Shown piece after piece: positions 16,700 through 24,994 of a stretch of 30,546 bases of DNA. The position numbers and the translations under genes are program-made. The notes under the pieces are model-generated. The model was not told where the DNA came from. It worked only from the letters and a program-made list of their open reading frames with translations, and did no database searches. The stretch's first letter is position 1. Each line of letters starts with the position of its first letter. Source of the stretch: CAZEAN01 sp964510225 (GTDB taxonomy: Bacteria > Planctomycetota > Planctomycetia > Isosphaerales > Isosphaeraceae); NCBI GenBank assembly GCA_964510225.1, contig CAZEAN010000071.1, positions 1 through 30,546 of the forward strand, read 5' to 3'.

Positions 16700-17866
16700 T
16701 TAGCCGACCGGAGACACATCGACCCAAGCACCTCCTTGTTGACTACTGCGGACCGCAGCATCGATAAAGGCCATCCCAGCGACGCCGTCATCGATCCCGG
16801 GAAGGGGCATCGCCTTGGGGACTTCTTCGCCTAATTTGCTTCGAATCTGCCACTCCAAGCAGCGGTGGAGGTTTGCCAGCGCTTCATGGAAGCCTTCGGG
16901 ATGGCCTGCCGGAACACGGACGTATGGATTCACCGAATCTGGGAGATAGGGATAACCCGCACCGAGTCGATAATGGTAAACCGCATCCCCTGGTAAATAG
17001 AGCTTGAGCGTGTTGTGATCAAGAATTGACCACTCTAAGGTTCCTTTACTACCAATCACCCTGAATCCGTTGTCGTTCTGGGCACCGATTGTGACTTGGC
17101 TTGCGGCGATGGTTGCGATTCCACCGTTATCAAGTTCTGCCAAGACTGTGAAATCGTCGTCTAGGGCTCTTCCCGGAACGAACGACTTTAGTCGAGCACA
17201 AAGCCTGGTGGCCGTTCTCCCAGCAACAAAGCGGACGAACTCATAGGCATGGGTGCCGATATCACCACCGCAACCTGACCCTCCTGCTTTCGAAGGGTCC
17301 ACACGCCACGATGCTTGTTGATTTCCTCCCGCATCGGTTTGGTGCTCGAGATCGTTCGCCAGCCAACCTTGAGGATACCAGGCCTCGACCTTTCGGACCT
17401 CACCGATCTTGCCGTCAGCGACCATCGCCCGGGCCGTCATTACCATGGGCAGCGCGGTGTAGGTGTACGCCACTACGAATGGAATCCCTTGGTCGAGGAC
17501 GGTCTTTCGAAGCGACTTGGCTTCTTCGAACGTCATAACCAAAGGCTTCTCGCAAAGGACGGCGATTCCTGCATTTGCGGCTGCTTCAGCAGGGCCGAGG
17601 TGCTCATGGTTAGGAGTGACGATCGTCACGTAATCGATTGCTTGCTCATGCTTTGATTCTTCGGTGATCAAGGAGCGCCAATCGCCGTAACCACGAGTAA
17701 AGTAGAGCTCTTTCGCCGACGCGAGGGCCGCTTCGGGGTTCGAGCGCAACGCCCCCGCGGTCAATTCGGCGGAGTTATCCATTAAGATCGCCCGTCGGTG
17801 TGGACCTCCAAAGAAGTTTCCAGGGCCACCGCCACCAACCATTCCAACCCGGAGCTTGCGAGCCAT
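16700..17866 (-). CDS. Gfo/Idh/MocA family oxidoreductase, cytoplasmic
   Basis: 388-aa NAD(P)-dependent oxidoreductase of the Gfo/Idh/MocA superfamily. It opens with MARKLRVGMVGGGGPGNFFG (Rossmann glycine-rich loop), followed by VTIVTPNHEHLGPAEAAANA, the EKP motif (VLCEKPLVMTFEEA) and the C-terminal domain segment GSGCGGDIGTHAYEFVRFVAG, with a candidate active-site Asp/His pair. Unlike the copy at 8.9 kb it has no Tat signal. ATG at 17866 is favoured by GGGAGGAA ending 8 nt upstream; a longer frame to 17962 has no such site. The nikR start codon lies 56 nt past its stop on the same strand, so joint transcription is possible. It may act on inositol or another sugar, but this is not shown. Confidence 0.9.
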   Translation of the reverse strand: MARKLRVGMVGGGGPGNFFGGPHRRAILMDNSAELTAGALRSNPEAALASAKELYFTRGYGDWRSLITEESKHEQAIDYVTIVTPNHEHLGPAEAAANAGIAVLCEKPLVMTFEEAKSLRKTVLDQGIPFVVAYTYTALPMVMTARAMVADGKIGEVRKVEAWYPQGWLANDLEHQTDAGGNQQASWRVDPSKAGGSGCGGDIGTHAYEFVRFVAGRTATRLCARLKSFVPGRALDDDFTVLAELDNGGIATIAASQVTIGAQNDNGFRVIGSKGTLEWSILDHNTLKLYLPGDAVYHYRLGAGYPYLPDSVNPYVRVPAGHPEGFHEALANLHRCLEWQIRSKLGEEVPKAMPLPGIDDGVAGMAFIDAAVRSSQQGGAWVDVSPVG

Positions 17867-18356
17867 GTGAAGCGTTCCTCCCGTCGAGTCCCATACAAAT
17901 CGATCTGTCAACCAACTGGTACGACCCGATCGGTTCAGTGACCTCTGAGATCTTAGAGACAACAGGCGGCAATCCTGGAAGCGACGGAAGCGAATCTCGC
18001 TTCAGGTCCTCGGCTGCCTAGTTCTCGGCCACTCTAAAACCGGATCAGGCTGGTCTGCAAGAGGCCGGTCGTCATCGAGAGTCCGTCTTCCTGAGCGGGT
18101 TAAGCTGGTTCTATGGTACATCATATCAGAGAATATAAAGTCGAGTGATCTGGAAGATATAAATAACTGAGGGTTAACAGTTAGAGTCACCAAGTGAGAA
18201 GACACAGATAAGAGTACCCTAGTCCAACAACGAGCCTTCGGTACTTTTCAGAGAGTGGTGGCATCACCTCACCTGATCTGCTAAAGAAGACAACTTGAGT
18301 GGGTCATTGCCGAAGCGGTTGTGAGGCCGATGGGGGCATCCAGGGAATTACAGATC
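17867..18356. other. Divergent intergenic region with an A/T-rich core and a short inverted repeat
   Basis: About 490 bp between the oxidoreductase (minus) and the pseudokinase (plus). The segment from about 18115 to 18185 is A/T-rich compared with its surroundings and probably contains promoters. It holds an inverted repeat, TAACTG-N8-CAGTTA (18164-18183), with six-base arms, which could be an operator. No protein-like frame is seen. Confidence 0.45.
17877..17882 (-). promoter_or_regulatory. Strong ribosome binding site of the oxidoreductase gene
   Basis: GGGAGG (in GGGAGGAACG) lies about 10 nt before ATG 17866 on the minus strand. It fixes the start at MARKLRVG and rules out the 32-residue upstream extension. 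Confidence 0.75.
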
Positions 18357-19226
18357 ATGTCGCAAGGCCACGAAACGACAAGTCCGCGGTTGGCGGGGAT
18401 GAAGTACTTCTTGGAGTCGATTCTACGGACCGATTCCGACGGTACCGTGATGCTGATCGGCGACCAGAATGCCATGGGTAAGCATTATGCTCTAGGCATC
18501 ATCAAACGCGAAGGACCGGATGACGACATCAAGATTGAAGTAGCACGTGCCAGGGTCGAAGCCTCGACAAAAGCAAATCATCCGAACGTCCTCAAATATT
18601 ACGATTTGCGGATCAAGCGAAAGTTCTTTCGAATCGACCGGGCTGAAGTATTGATGGAGTATGTGTCTGGGAAATCGCTCGATCAACTTGAAGACCTGAC
18701 TCTTGATCAACTTATCTTGGTCTTTAGCAAGATCGCCGCTGCGCTTGCCCATCTCCATCGACGTGAGGTCCGTCATGGAAATCTCGACCCGGTCCATGTC
18801 ACCATCAGCCGGACAGGAGGCGTGAAGCTCGGTGGTTACGGTCTCTCGATGCTTCCGCCCCAATACCTTCAGTCAATGCCGGGTAACCGAGCTTATCAGG
18901 CACCAGAACAGATCCGAGGCAAACTTCTTACACAACAATCAGACATCTACGCACTTGGTGCATTAATGTATCATCTTGCGACGGGTCGACCCGCAAATGT
19001 GGGAGGTCGTGCCAAGGGCGAGGTTGAGAAAATTCCGCTTCCGACGAGGCTCAATCCAGGGATTACGGCCGAACTCAACGACTTATTGGTAACTTGCCTT
19101 CAACACCACCCACCTAAGCGTCCAGAATCGATGTACGCGGTGAGTCAGACACTTGAAGAGATTCTCAAATCCAAGGGAATTGACGAAAGTGATCTTCAGG
19201 GGGTCGCTGGCCCATCGGCTCAGTGA
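18357..19226 (+). CDS. Protein kinase-like domain protein, predicted pseudokinase
   Basis: A Hanks-type Ser/Thr kinase fold of about 289 aa. The beta-3 lysine is present (YALGIIKREG, K50 from this start), as are helix C glutamates (EVARARVEAS), the APE motif (YQAPEQIRG) and the F-helix Asp (SDIYALGALMYHL). The catalytic loop HRDLKPEN is replaced by HGNLDPVH (catalytic Asp to Asn, Lys to Asp), DFG reads GYG, and the glycine loop is poor (GDQNAMGKHY). Phosphotransfer is therefore unlikely; a binding or scaffold role is inferred. ATG at 18357 has AGGGA about 10 nt upstream; an in-frame GTG at 18321 is the alternative. No membrane segment or extra sensor domain follows the kinase fold. The sulfatase gene begins 133 bp downstream. 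Confidence 0.85.
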   Translation: MSQGHETTSPRLAGMKYFLESILRTDSDGTVMLIGDQNAMGKHYALGIIKREGPDDDIKIEVARARVEASTKANHPNVLKYYDLRIKRKFFRIDRAEVLMEYVSGKSLDQLEDLTLDQLILVFSKIAAALAHLHRREVRHGNLDPVHVTISRTGGVKLGGYGLSMLPPQYLQSMPGNRAYQAPEQIRGKLLTQQSDIYALGALMYHLATGRPANVGGRAKGEVEKIPLPTRLNPGITAELNDLLVTCLQHHPPKRPESMYAVSQTLEEILKSKGIDESDLQGVAGPSAQ

Positions 19227-19359
19227 CCTGAGCACAACCCCATCAAAGCTCTTTAGAGTAACTAACCTACGATCCCGATCGACGAACAGCAGCTAGAAAG
19301 TCAGTACCACTATAGCGTCGTTCGTCTCTCCGACTCATCGACCAACCGAGGGTTGTCCC

Positions 19360-21558
19360 ATGGACCGATTTCCCAAGTCAACTCGTTGGAAGTCACTGAC
19401 TCGCTATGGCCTGTTTCTACTAGGCTTGACCTGGAATCCCTTGGGTCTGTATGCCCGAGGTGTCCAGAGTTCAACCGAGCAGCCCAACATCGTGATCATT
19501 TTCTGTGACGATCTTGGGTACGGAGACCTCGGCTGCTACGGTCATCCGACGATCGCGACTCCTAATCTCGATCGAATGGCCGCTGAAGGACAGAAGTGGA
19601 CACAGTTTTACGTCGGAGCGAGTGTTTGTACACCAAGCCGTGCAGCGCTGATGACAGGACGATTGCCGATTCGCTCTGGCCTCTGTGGGAACCGCCGAGT
19701 TTTGTTCCCCGATTCGGCCGGAGGGATTCCGGCGTCGGAGATCACGATTGCCGAGGCACTCCGAGACCTTGGTTATGAAACGGGGATGGTCGGGAAGTGG
19801 CACCTTGGCCACCTGGAGCAATATCTCCCCACGAATCATGGATTCGATTCCTACTACGGAATCCCCTACAGCAACGATATGGATCGGACCGAATCCGGAC
19901 CGGAAGGACGCGCGGCGTTCCTCGAACCACAATCTGCATATTGGAACGTTCCACTACTCCGTGATACCGAGATCATTGAACGACCGACTGATCAAACGAC
20001 AATTACACGTCGATATACCGACAAAGCAGTACAATTCATCGAAAGTCATTCCAAAGGTCAGCCGTTTTTCTTGTACTTAGCGCACTCGATGCCCCATGTG
20101 CCGTTATTCCGTTCTGAGGACTTCGAAGGGAGAAGTCGTCGCGGTCTCTTTGGTGATGTGATCGAAGAGATCGACCATTCGGTCGGATGTCTGCTTGATG
20201 CGATTCGGAACGCTGGAATCGAGCAAGAAACCGTGGTCTTCTTTACCTCAGACAATGGACCTTGGCTGACCTTCCGGGAGCAGGGGGGCTCGGCTGGGTT
20301 GCTCCGGAATGGGAAGGGGACCACTTGGGAAGGTGGGATGCGCGAGCCATTCCTCGCGTGGTGGCCTGGGACCATCCCGAGCGGAACTGTCGTCGCCGAC
20401 CTCGGAACCACGATGGATTTGTTCGTGACGTCTATCAAGCTCGCGGGGGGTGAGGTTCCAAGTGATCGAACCCTCGATGGAGTCGACATTCGTCCTGCTC
20501 TCTTCGGAACGGGAGAATCGCCTCGGAACGAGGTTTTTTACTATCGAACGACCGAACTTTACGCAGTCCGGAGCGGTCCCTACAAGGCACACTTTATCAC
20601 TGAGGACTCTTACACCAGGCACAATAACAAGACCCGCCATGAAACGCCGGTCTTGTACAACGTAGAGTTCGATCCCAGCGAGACTACTGACATCGCAGTC
20701 GATCACCCAAAGGTCCTCGAAAAACTCAAAGGAATTGCACAAGAGCATCAGGCGAAGGTGCAAGTAGTTGAGAGCCTTCTCCAAAAGCGCATCACCCTAA
20801 GTTCAACGTCACAAGCGGATTCACTGAAGTCACTTCAAGGGAAGTGGGAGTCCTCGACCGGGCTTACTGGAGAAGTGAAAATCACTCTTGAGATCACAGG
20901 AGATCGATATACTAAGACGGTGGAAACCGGTCCGTTGTCCACTTTTACCTACAACGGTCGGGTTGAAATTAACGATCAAACGGTTCCACATCATTTGAAC
21001 TGGACTGAGACGACCGCTCCAGATGGCGCGAAGGTTGCTGACGCACAGGGGATATTTAGACTAAACAATGAGACTTTAGTAATCTGTAGCGGTAGGCCAG
21101 GTGGCGACCGCCCTAAGGTTTTCGAGACAACGGCAAGGCGATACCCCGACTATCTCCAATTCAACCGCGTTGATGCGTCGATCCCTGATTTGGAGGGGGA
21201 TCTCCGGACGCTCCAGGGGAAGTGGACGGGGAAGGTGGGTGCACAAGGAATTACAGCGACGCTTCTAATCCAAAACGATAAGGCGGAGTTTTTGCTCACC
21301 TCCTCATCAGGTCGACAGCTTTCCAACAGTAATGGTCGGATCGAACTCGACGATTCAACCGACCCTAAAGCGATGGATTGGGTCAATGATGAGAATGGGC
21401 GTCGATTACTCTCGATTTACGAGATCGAGGGAGATCAATTACGGCTCTGCTTGAGTCTTGGACGTGGGGAACCGAAGCGACCCGAAGCGTTTACCGCAAG
21501 TTTTCCAACCTTCACGCTACAACGCGACTCTGAAGGCAATCCTCCTGATGGTCGTTAA
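19360..21558 (+). CDS. Exported sulfatase with two C-terminal TIGR03067-like domains
   Basis: 732 aa. A Sec-type signal peptide (RYGLFLLGLTWNPLGLYARG) comes first. The type I sulfatase domain has metal ligands D50 and D51 (IFCDDLGYGDLGCYG) and the formylglycine motif C90-T-P-S-R, followed by a typical GKWHLGHLE and TSDNGPW. It resembles arylsulfatase A/GalNAc-6-sulfatase types. The catalytic part ends near residue 480. Two repeats follow (about 489-610 and 615-725), each starting SLQGKWES or TLQGKWTG and ending near a GDxL..C segment. They match the pattern of TIGR03067, a domain frequent in planctomycetes with no known function. Maturation needs a formylglycine-generating enzyme that is not in the window. 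The natural substrate is probably a sulfated polysaccharide, by family only. Confidence 0.92.
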   Translation: MDRFPKSTRWKSLTRYGLFLLGLTWNPLGLYARGVQSSTEQPNIVIIFCDDLGYGDLGCYGHPTIATPNLDRMAAEGQKWTQFYVGASVCTPSRAALMTGRLPIRSGLCGNRRVLFPDSAGGIPASEITIAEALRDLGYETGMVGKWHLGHLEQYLPTNHGFDSYYGIPYSNDMDRTESGPEGRAAFLEPQSAYWNVPLLRDTEIIERPTDQTTITRRYTDKAVQFIESHSKGQPFFLYLAHSMPHVPLFRSEDFEGRSRRGLFGDVIEEIDHSVGCLLDAIRNAGIEQETVVFFTSDNGPWLTFREQGGSAGLLRNGKGTTWEGGMREPFLAWWPGTIPSGTVVADLGTTMDLFVTSIKLAGGEVPSDRTLDGVDIRPALFGTGESPRNEVFYYRTTELYAVRSGPYKAHFITEDSYTRHNNKTRHETPVLYNVEFDPSETTDIAVDHPKVLEKLKGIAQEHQAKVQVVESLLQKRITLSSTSQADSLKSLQGKWESSTGLTGEVKITLEITGDRYTKTVETGPLSTFTYNGRVEINDQTVPHHLNWTETTAPDGAKVADAQGIFRLNNETLVICSGRPGGDRPKVFETTARRYPDYLQFNRVDASIPDLEGDLRTLQGKWTGKVGAQGITATLLIQNDKAEFLLTSSSGRQLSNSNGRIELDDSTDPKAMDWVNDENGRRLLSIYEIEGDQLRLCLSLGRGEPKRPEAFTASFPTFTLQRDSEGNPPDGR

Positions 21559-21594
21559 GGTGAGCTCAGCTTAGTCAGCTATAAATCATCACAG

Positions 21595-21676
<82 letters not shown>

Positions 21677-21745
21677 AGGTTCCCTTAATCCAGCCTGAAT
21701 GTAACATGAAAGTCCCCGCAGAGGCAATCGGAGGGAAGGTAAACC

Positions 21746-23446
21746 ATGCGACGCCGGCAATTCTTGAAAAGCTCGAGACTTACGCTAGCGTCGCTGTTAG
21801 CTGCTCAACAGCTTAGAGCGTCCCCTCTCACCGGGAGTTGGAGCCAGTCTGAGTTCGAGGCAGATTTGGTGATCCTGGGTGGGGGACTCGGTGGCTGTGC
21901 CGCAGCGCTTGCTGCGCTCCGCTTAGGTAAGTCGGTGTTGATCACCGAACCGACCGATTGGATCGGTGGTCAACTCACGAGTCAAGCGGTTCCGCCAGAT
22001 GAACATCCCTGGATCGAACAGTTTGGGTGTAACGCCTCCTACGCTCAGCTCCGAGACCGAATCAGAGAGAGACTCCGACGTGACTATCCACTGACGGCTG
22101 CAGCATTCCGCGATCCTATCCTCAACCCAGGAAACGGTGGTGTCTCTGGTCTTTGCGTTGAGCCGAGGATTGCACTTGGGGCACTCTCAGCGCTGCTTGC
22201 TCCCTTTGCCTCGATGGGCCGACTAACGATCTTACTCGAACACGAACCGATCGCGGCCGAGACACAGGGAGATTGTGTCCCGAGTGTCTTGGTACGTGAC
22301 CTCCAGCGTGATGATACCAGGGTGTTGACCGCTCCCTATATCGTTGATGCGACGGAGCTGGGCGATCTTTTAGATCTTGCAAAGATCGAACACACGACCG
22401 GATTCGAATCTCAATCGGAGACTGGTGATCGCGGAGCCCTGTCGGTGGCAGAACCCTTGAACCAACAGGCGTTCACGCTCTGTTTCCCAATTGAGTATCG
22501 TCCCGAAGAGGACCACACGATCGATCGACCCGAGAACTACCAGTTCTGGCGCGACTACGTGCCGAACCTCACTCCACCCTGGCCAGGGCCACTCTTGAGC
22601 CTGACGTACTCCAATCCGAGGACCCTAGAACCTCGGTTTTACGGATTTGACCCTACAGGAGCTGGTGCTGGTTTCTGGCGGTATCGTCGGATCATCGACC
22701 CCCGAAACTTTGAGTCAGCGGCTTTTGAAGGGTCGAACGGTGTTACTCTGGTAAATTGGCCCCAAAACGATTACTTAATCGGACCTCTAATCGGCGTTTC
22801 GAATGAGGAAAAGGGAAAGCTTCTCAAAGGGGCAAAGGAACTCAACCGGTCCCTTCTCTACTGGCTCCAAACCGAATGCCCAAGGCCCGATGGAGGCATC
22901 GGTTGGCCCGGCCTTCGACTTAGACCCGACTTGGTTGGGACTGATGATGGCATGGCCAAAGCTCCCTACGTCCGGGAGTCACGTCGGATCCGTGCTGAGT
23001 TCACTGTCCTCGAGGAACATGTTGGAACAGAGTCGAGGCGTGAGGCAGTCGGAAAGAATGAAGTAGAAGCGGTCCGGTTCCCGGATAGTGTTGGAGTCGG
23101 AAGCTACCGGATCGATTTACACCCAAGCACGGGAGGTAACAATTATATTGATGTAAGTTCGCTTCCATTTCAGATTCCATTAGGTGCACTTCTTCCGATT
23201 CGAGTAGAAAATGTGATCCCGGCCTGCAAAAACATTGGGACTACACACATCACGAACGGTTGCTATCGGCTCCACCCTGTCGAGTGGGCCATTGGTGAGG
23301 CCGCTGGTACACTCGCGGCTTATTGTATCGAGCGACAGTTAAAGCCCCGGGCTGTCCGGAACAACGATGCTGAATTGGAGCGTTTTCAAGCTCTACTACG
23401 ACGACAGGGAGTCGAGATTAATTGGCCCAAAGTCGGGCCTCGTTAG
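21746..23446 (+). CDS. Exported FAD-dependent oxidoreductase
   Basis: 566 aa. The N-terminus MRRRQFLKSSRLTLASLLAA is a signal (Tat-like, with an R-R-x-F-L pattern). The dinucleotide fold is DLVILGGGLGGCAAALAALR with the adjoining LITEPTDWIGGQLTSQ, the signature of the PF12831-type FAD-dependent oxidoreductases. A late GTTHITNGCYRLHPVEWAIGEAAG segment forms the C-terminal FAD contact of that family. Members occur widely in planctomycete and Bacteroidota carbohydrate loci. The substrate is unknown. GGAAGG lies about 7 nt before ATG 21746. It is 187 bp downstream of the sulfatase, with the tRNA gene lying antisense between them. Confidence 0.88.
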   Translation: MRRRQFLKSSRLTLASLLAAQQLRASPLTGSWSQSEFEADLVILGGGLGGCAAALAALRLGKSVLITEPTDWIGGQLTSQAVPPDEHPWIEQFGCNASYAQLRDRIRERLRRDYPLTAAAFRDPILNPGNGGVSGLCVEPRIALGALSALLAPFASMGRLTILLEHEPIAAETQGDCVPSVLVRDLQRDDTRVLTAPYIVDATELGDLLDLAKIEHTTGFESQSETGDRGALSVAEPLNQQAFTLCFPIEYRPEEDHTIDRPENYQFWRDYVPNLTPPWPGPLLSLTYSNPRTLEPRFYGFDPTGAGAGFWRYRRIIDPRNFESAAFEGSNGVTLVNWPQNDYLIGPLIGVSNEEKGKLLKGAKELNRSLLYWLQTECPRPDGGIGWPGLRLRPDLVGTDDGMAKAPYVRESRRIRAEFTVLEEHVGTESRREAVGKNEVEAVRFPDSVGVGSYRIDLHPSTGGNNYIDVSSLPFQIPLGALLPIRVENVIPACKNIGTTHITNGCYRLHPVEWAIGEAAGTLAAYCIERQLKPRAVRNNDAELERFQALLRRQGVEINWPKVGPR

Positions 23447-23645
23447 TCTATGTGTCAAAGTTCCGAAACGACCTCTTCGGCTGCCACAATGCAGATGTGA
23501 TGACCAGATATTACCGAATAGTGGTGTTGGGAGTGAGGCGAGGATTGTCAGTTGCTGGAGCAGGTCCACGCTCCCACTTGTTAGATCGAGGACCTTTACA
23601 CTCAGCCATGAGGCTTGGTTGCTACTCTTGATCTATCACTTGAAA

Positions 23646-23679
23646 ATCTGTCGGCGAGTTGGATCGTTCGCCGACAGAT
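23646..23679. terminator. Perfect 12-bp stem-loop between convergent genes
   Basis: Arms ATCTGTCGGCGA and TCGCCGACAGAT surround a 10-nt loop. The position, between the ends of the convergent FAD oxidoreductase and DUF1559 genes, fits a bidirectional transcription terminator, although no T-run follows on either strand. Confidence 0.55.
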
Positions 23680-23740
23680 GAGTACAGCTTGAAAAAGAGC
23701 GCAGCCTGGTGCGTTGAGAAAACCCTACAACGATTGTTGG

Positions 23741-24711
23741 TCAGAACTGTTCTGCATTGAGGACCTCACCACCATCGATAGACAGTAGACTAGAGAGTTC
23801 TTCTGACGAGATAGCGTAACTTAGGAACCGGACGGAACCATCAAGAAAGAGTCCATAAAATCCTCCATGGTGAAAGCTACCGATGGCTTGTCCCGGAGGT
23901 GCTCCCGGGTCTTCGGACGGGAGTAGTAGTCCTCCTCCTGGTTGGTTGAGATCACAAACGAAATCGGCAGGTTGCGTCCATGGAACAGTTTCAATTGACT
24001 CTACAACGGCCAGAGTGATGCTGAGTCCGTCACGCACGGAATTGATGCTCAGCGGTTGATCTCCAGGAAACGCCGTCCCTTCACCGGTAATTGCGAGATA
24101 GCAGGTCCCTGATCCTTCAGCATCGATATGGCTAGGGCAAATATAAGTGTCCGGCATTTGATCAATCAAGGCACGATTGGTCGGACTCTCCCAAGACTCG
24201 CTAAGGTTGAATTGCTCGTAAAGCGATGTTTGTTCCATGTATGGAAGAATCAAGACTCGCCAGCTCAATCCTGGTTGCCCGCTAGCGTCAAGGGTGTAAG
24301 CGGGAGGGTACGTACCGTAACTTGCTTCGTAATTGTTAAGGGCGAGTCCAATTTGCTTGAGATTATTGGCGCTCTGGGTTCGCCGTGCCGCTTCCCGTGC
24401 GGACTGGACTGCAGGCAGCAATAGTGCGATCAGCACTCCGAGCACTGGAAGCAGGAGTGTACCGACAGCGCCCATGGATATCCCCGCGACCGCGAATCCT
24501 TTTCCTGTTAACCGCTTGGGATCTTTGTCGATTGATCCCATCGCCATGATCCCAGTGATGATCGCCGGGATCCCGGTGAGACAACTCAGGCAGCTTACCC
24601 CAAGGAGTCCCAGGACAAAGCTCGTAATGCGGTACCACTGGTCTTCGGTCCTTCGTACGGCATCGGACCGGGGGTGTACTCATCGATGGGGGCATAGAAC
24701 GGCTTGGACAT
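23741..24711 (-). pseudogene. DUF1559 protein gene with a 1-nt frameshift
   Basis: Planctomycete DUF1559 protein. A cytoplasmic N-terminus (MSKPFYAPIDEYTPGPMPYE) starts at ATG 24711. After GPKTSGT the frame breaks near 24623-24630. One base is missing, and the continuing frame gives ITSFVLGLLGVSCLSCLTGI and PAIITGIMAMGSIDKDPKRL, which complete a DUF4190-like membrane hairpin. The intact part contains LLLPVLGVLIALLLPAVQ, SAREAARRTQSANNLKQIGL and NNYEASYGTYPP, then the DUF1559 body, and near the end HHGGFYGLFLDGSVRFLS. The usual type IV prepilin cleavage site (GFTLIE) is absent; the hairpin replaces it. If the shift is a sequencing error, the gene is intact and about 322 aa; if real, only an in-frame internal ATG at 24547 could give a shortened product. 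Confidence 0.8.
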
Positions 24712-24994
24712 TTTTGGAACTCTCAATGATAGAAGCGTGGTGCGCACATAACTACTTTCAATTACTTAAGATACAGAACACTTAAACCAGAAACCACTAT
24801 CTGGTCATTCACGGATAACATCAATAATTTTTCCATCTTGTTGATTAAGGAGTGATGAATCTTGATGAGTACAGCGTTCCGGAGAGCGTTCTTCCAGTCG
24901 GCTGTTGACCCAGGACGGGCCATCAAGTTCCTGGTCAAACAAGGAATCTGAACAGCTTGTGACCGTCGAAACTCCGCTCATCAATCATAGAGAA

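Noticed and set aside
16644..16727. Longer nikR start at 16727
   Set aside because: It lacks a ribosome binding site, overlaps the 3' end of the oxidoreductase gene, and gives a 28-residue extension unlike NikR.
24363..24695. 110-aa minus-strand ORF starting MPPSMSTPPVRC
   Set aside because: It lies in a third frame over the DUF1559 gene; arginine-rich with no domain, so a shadow.
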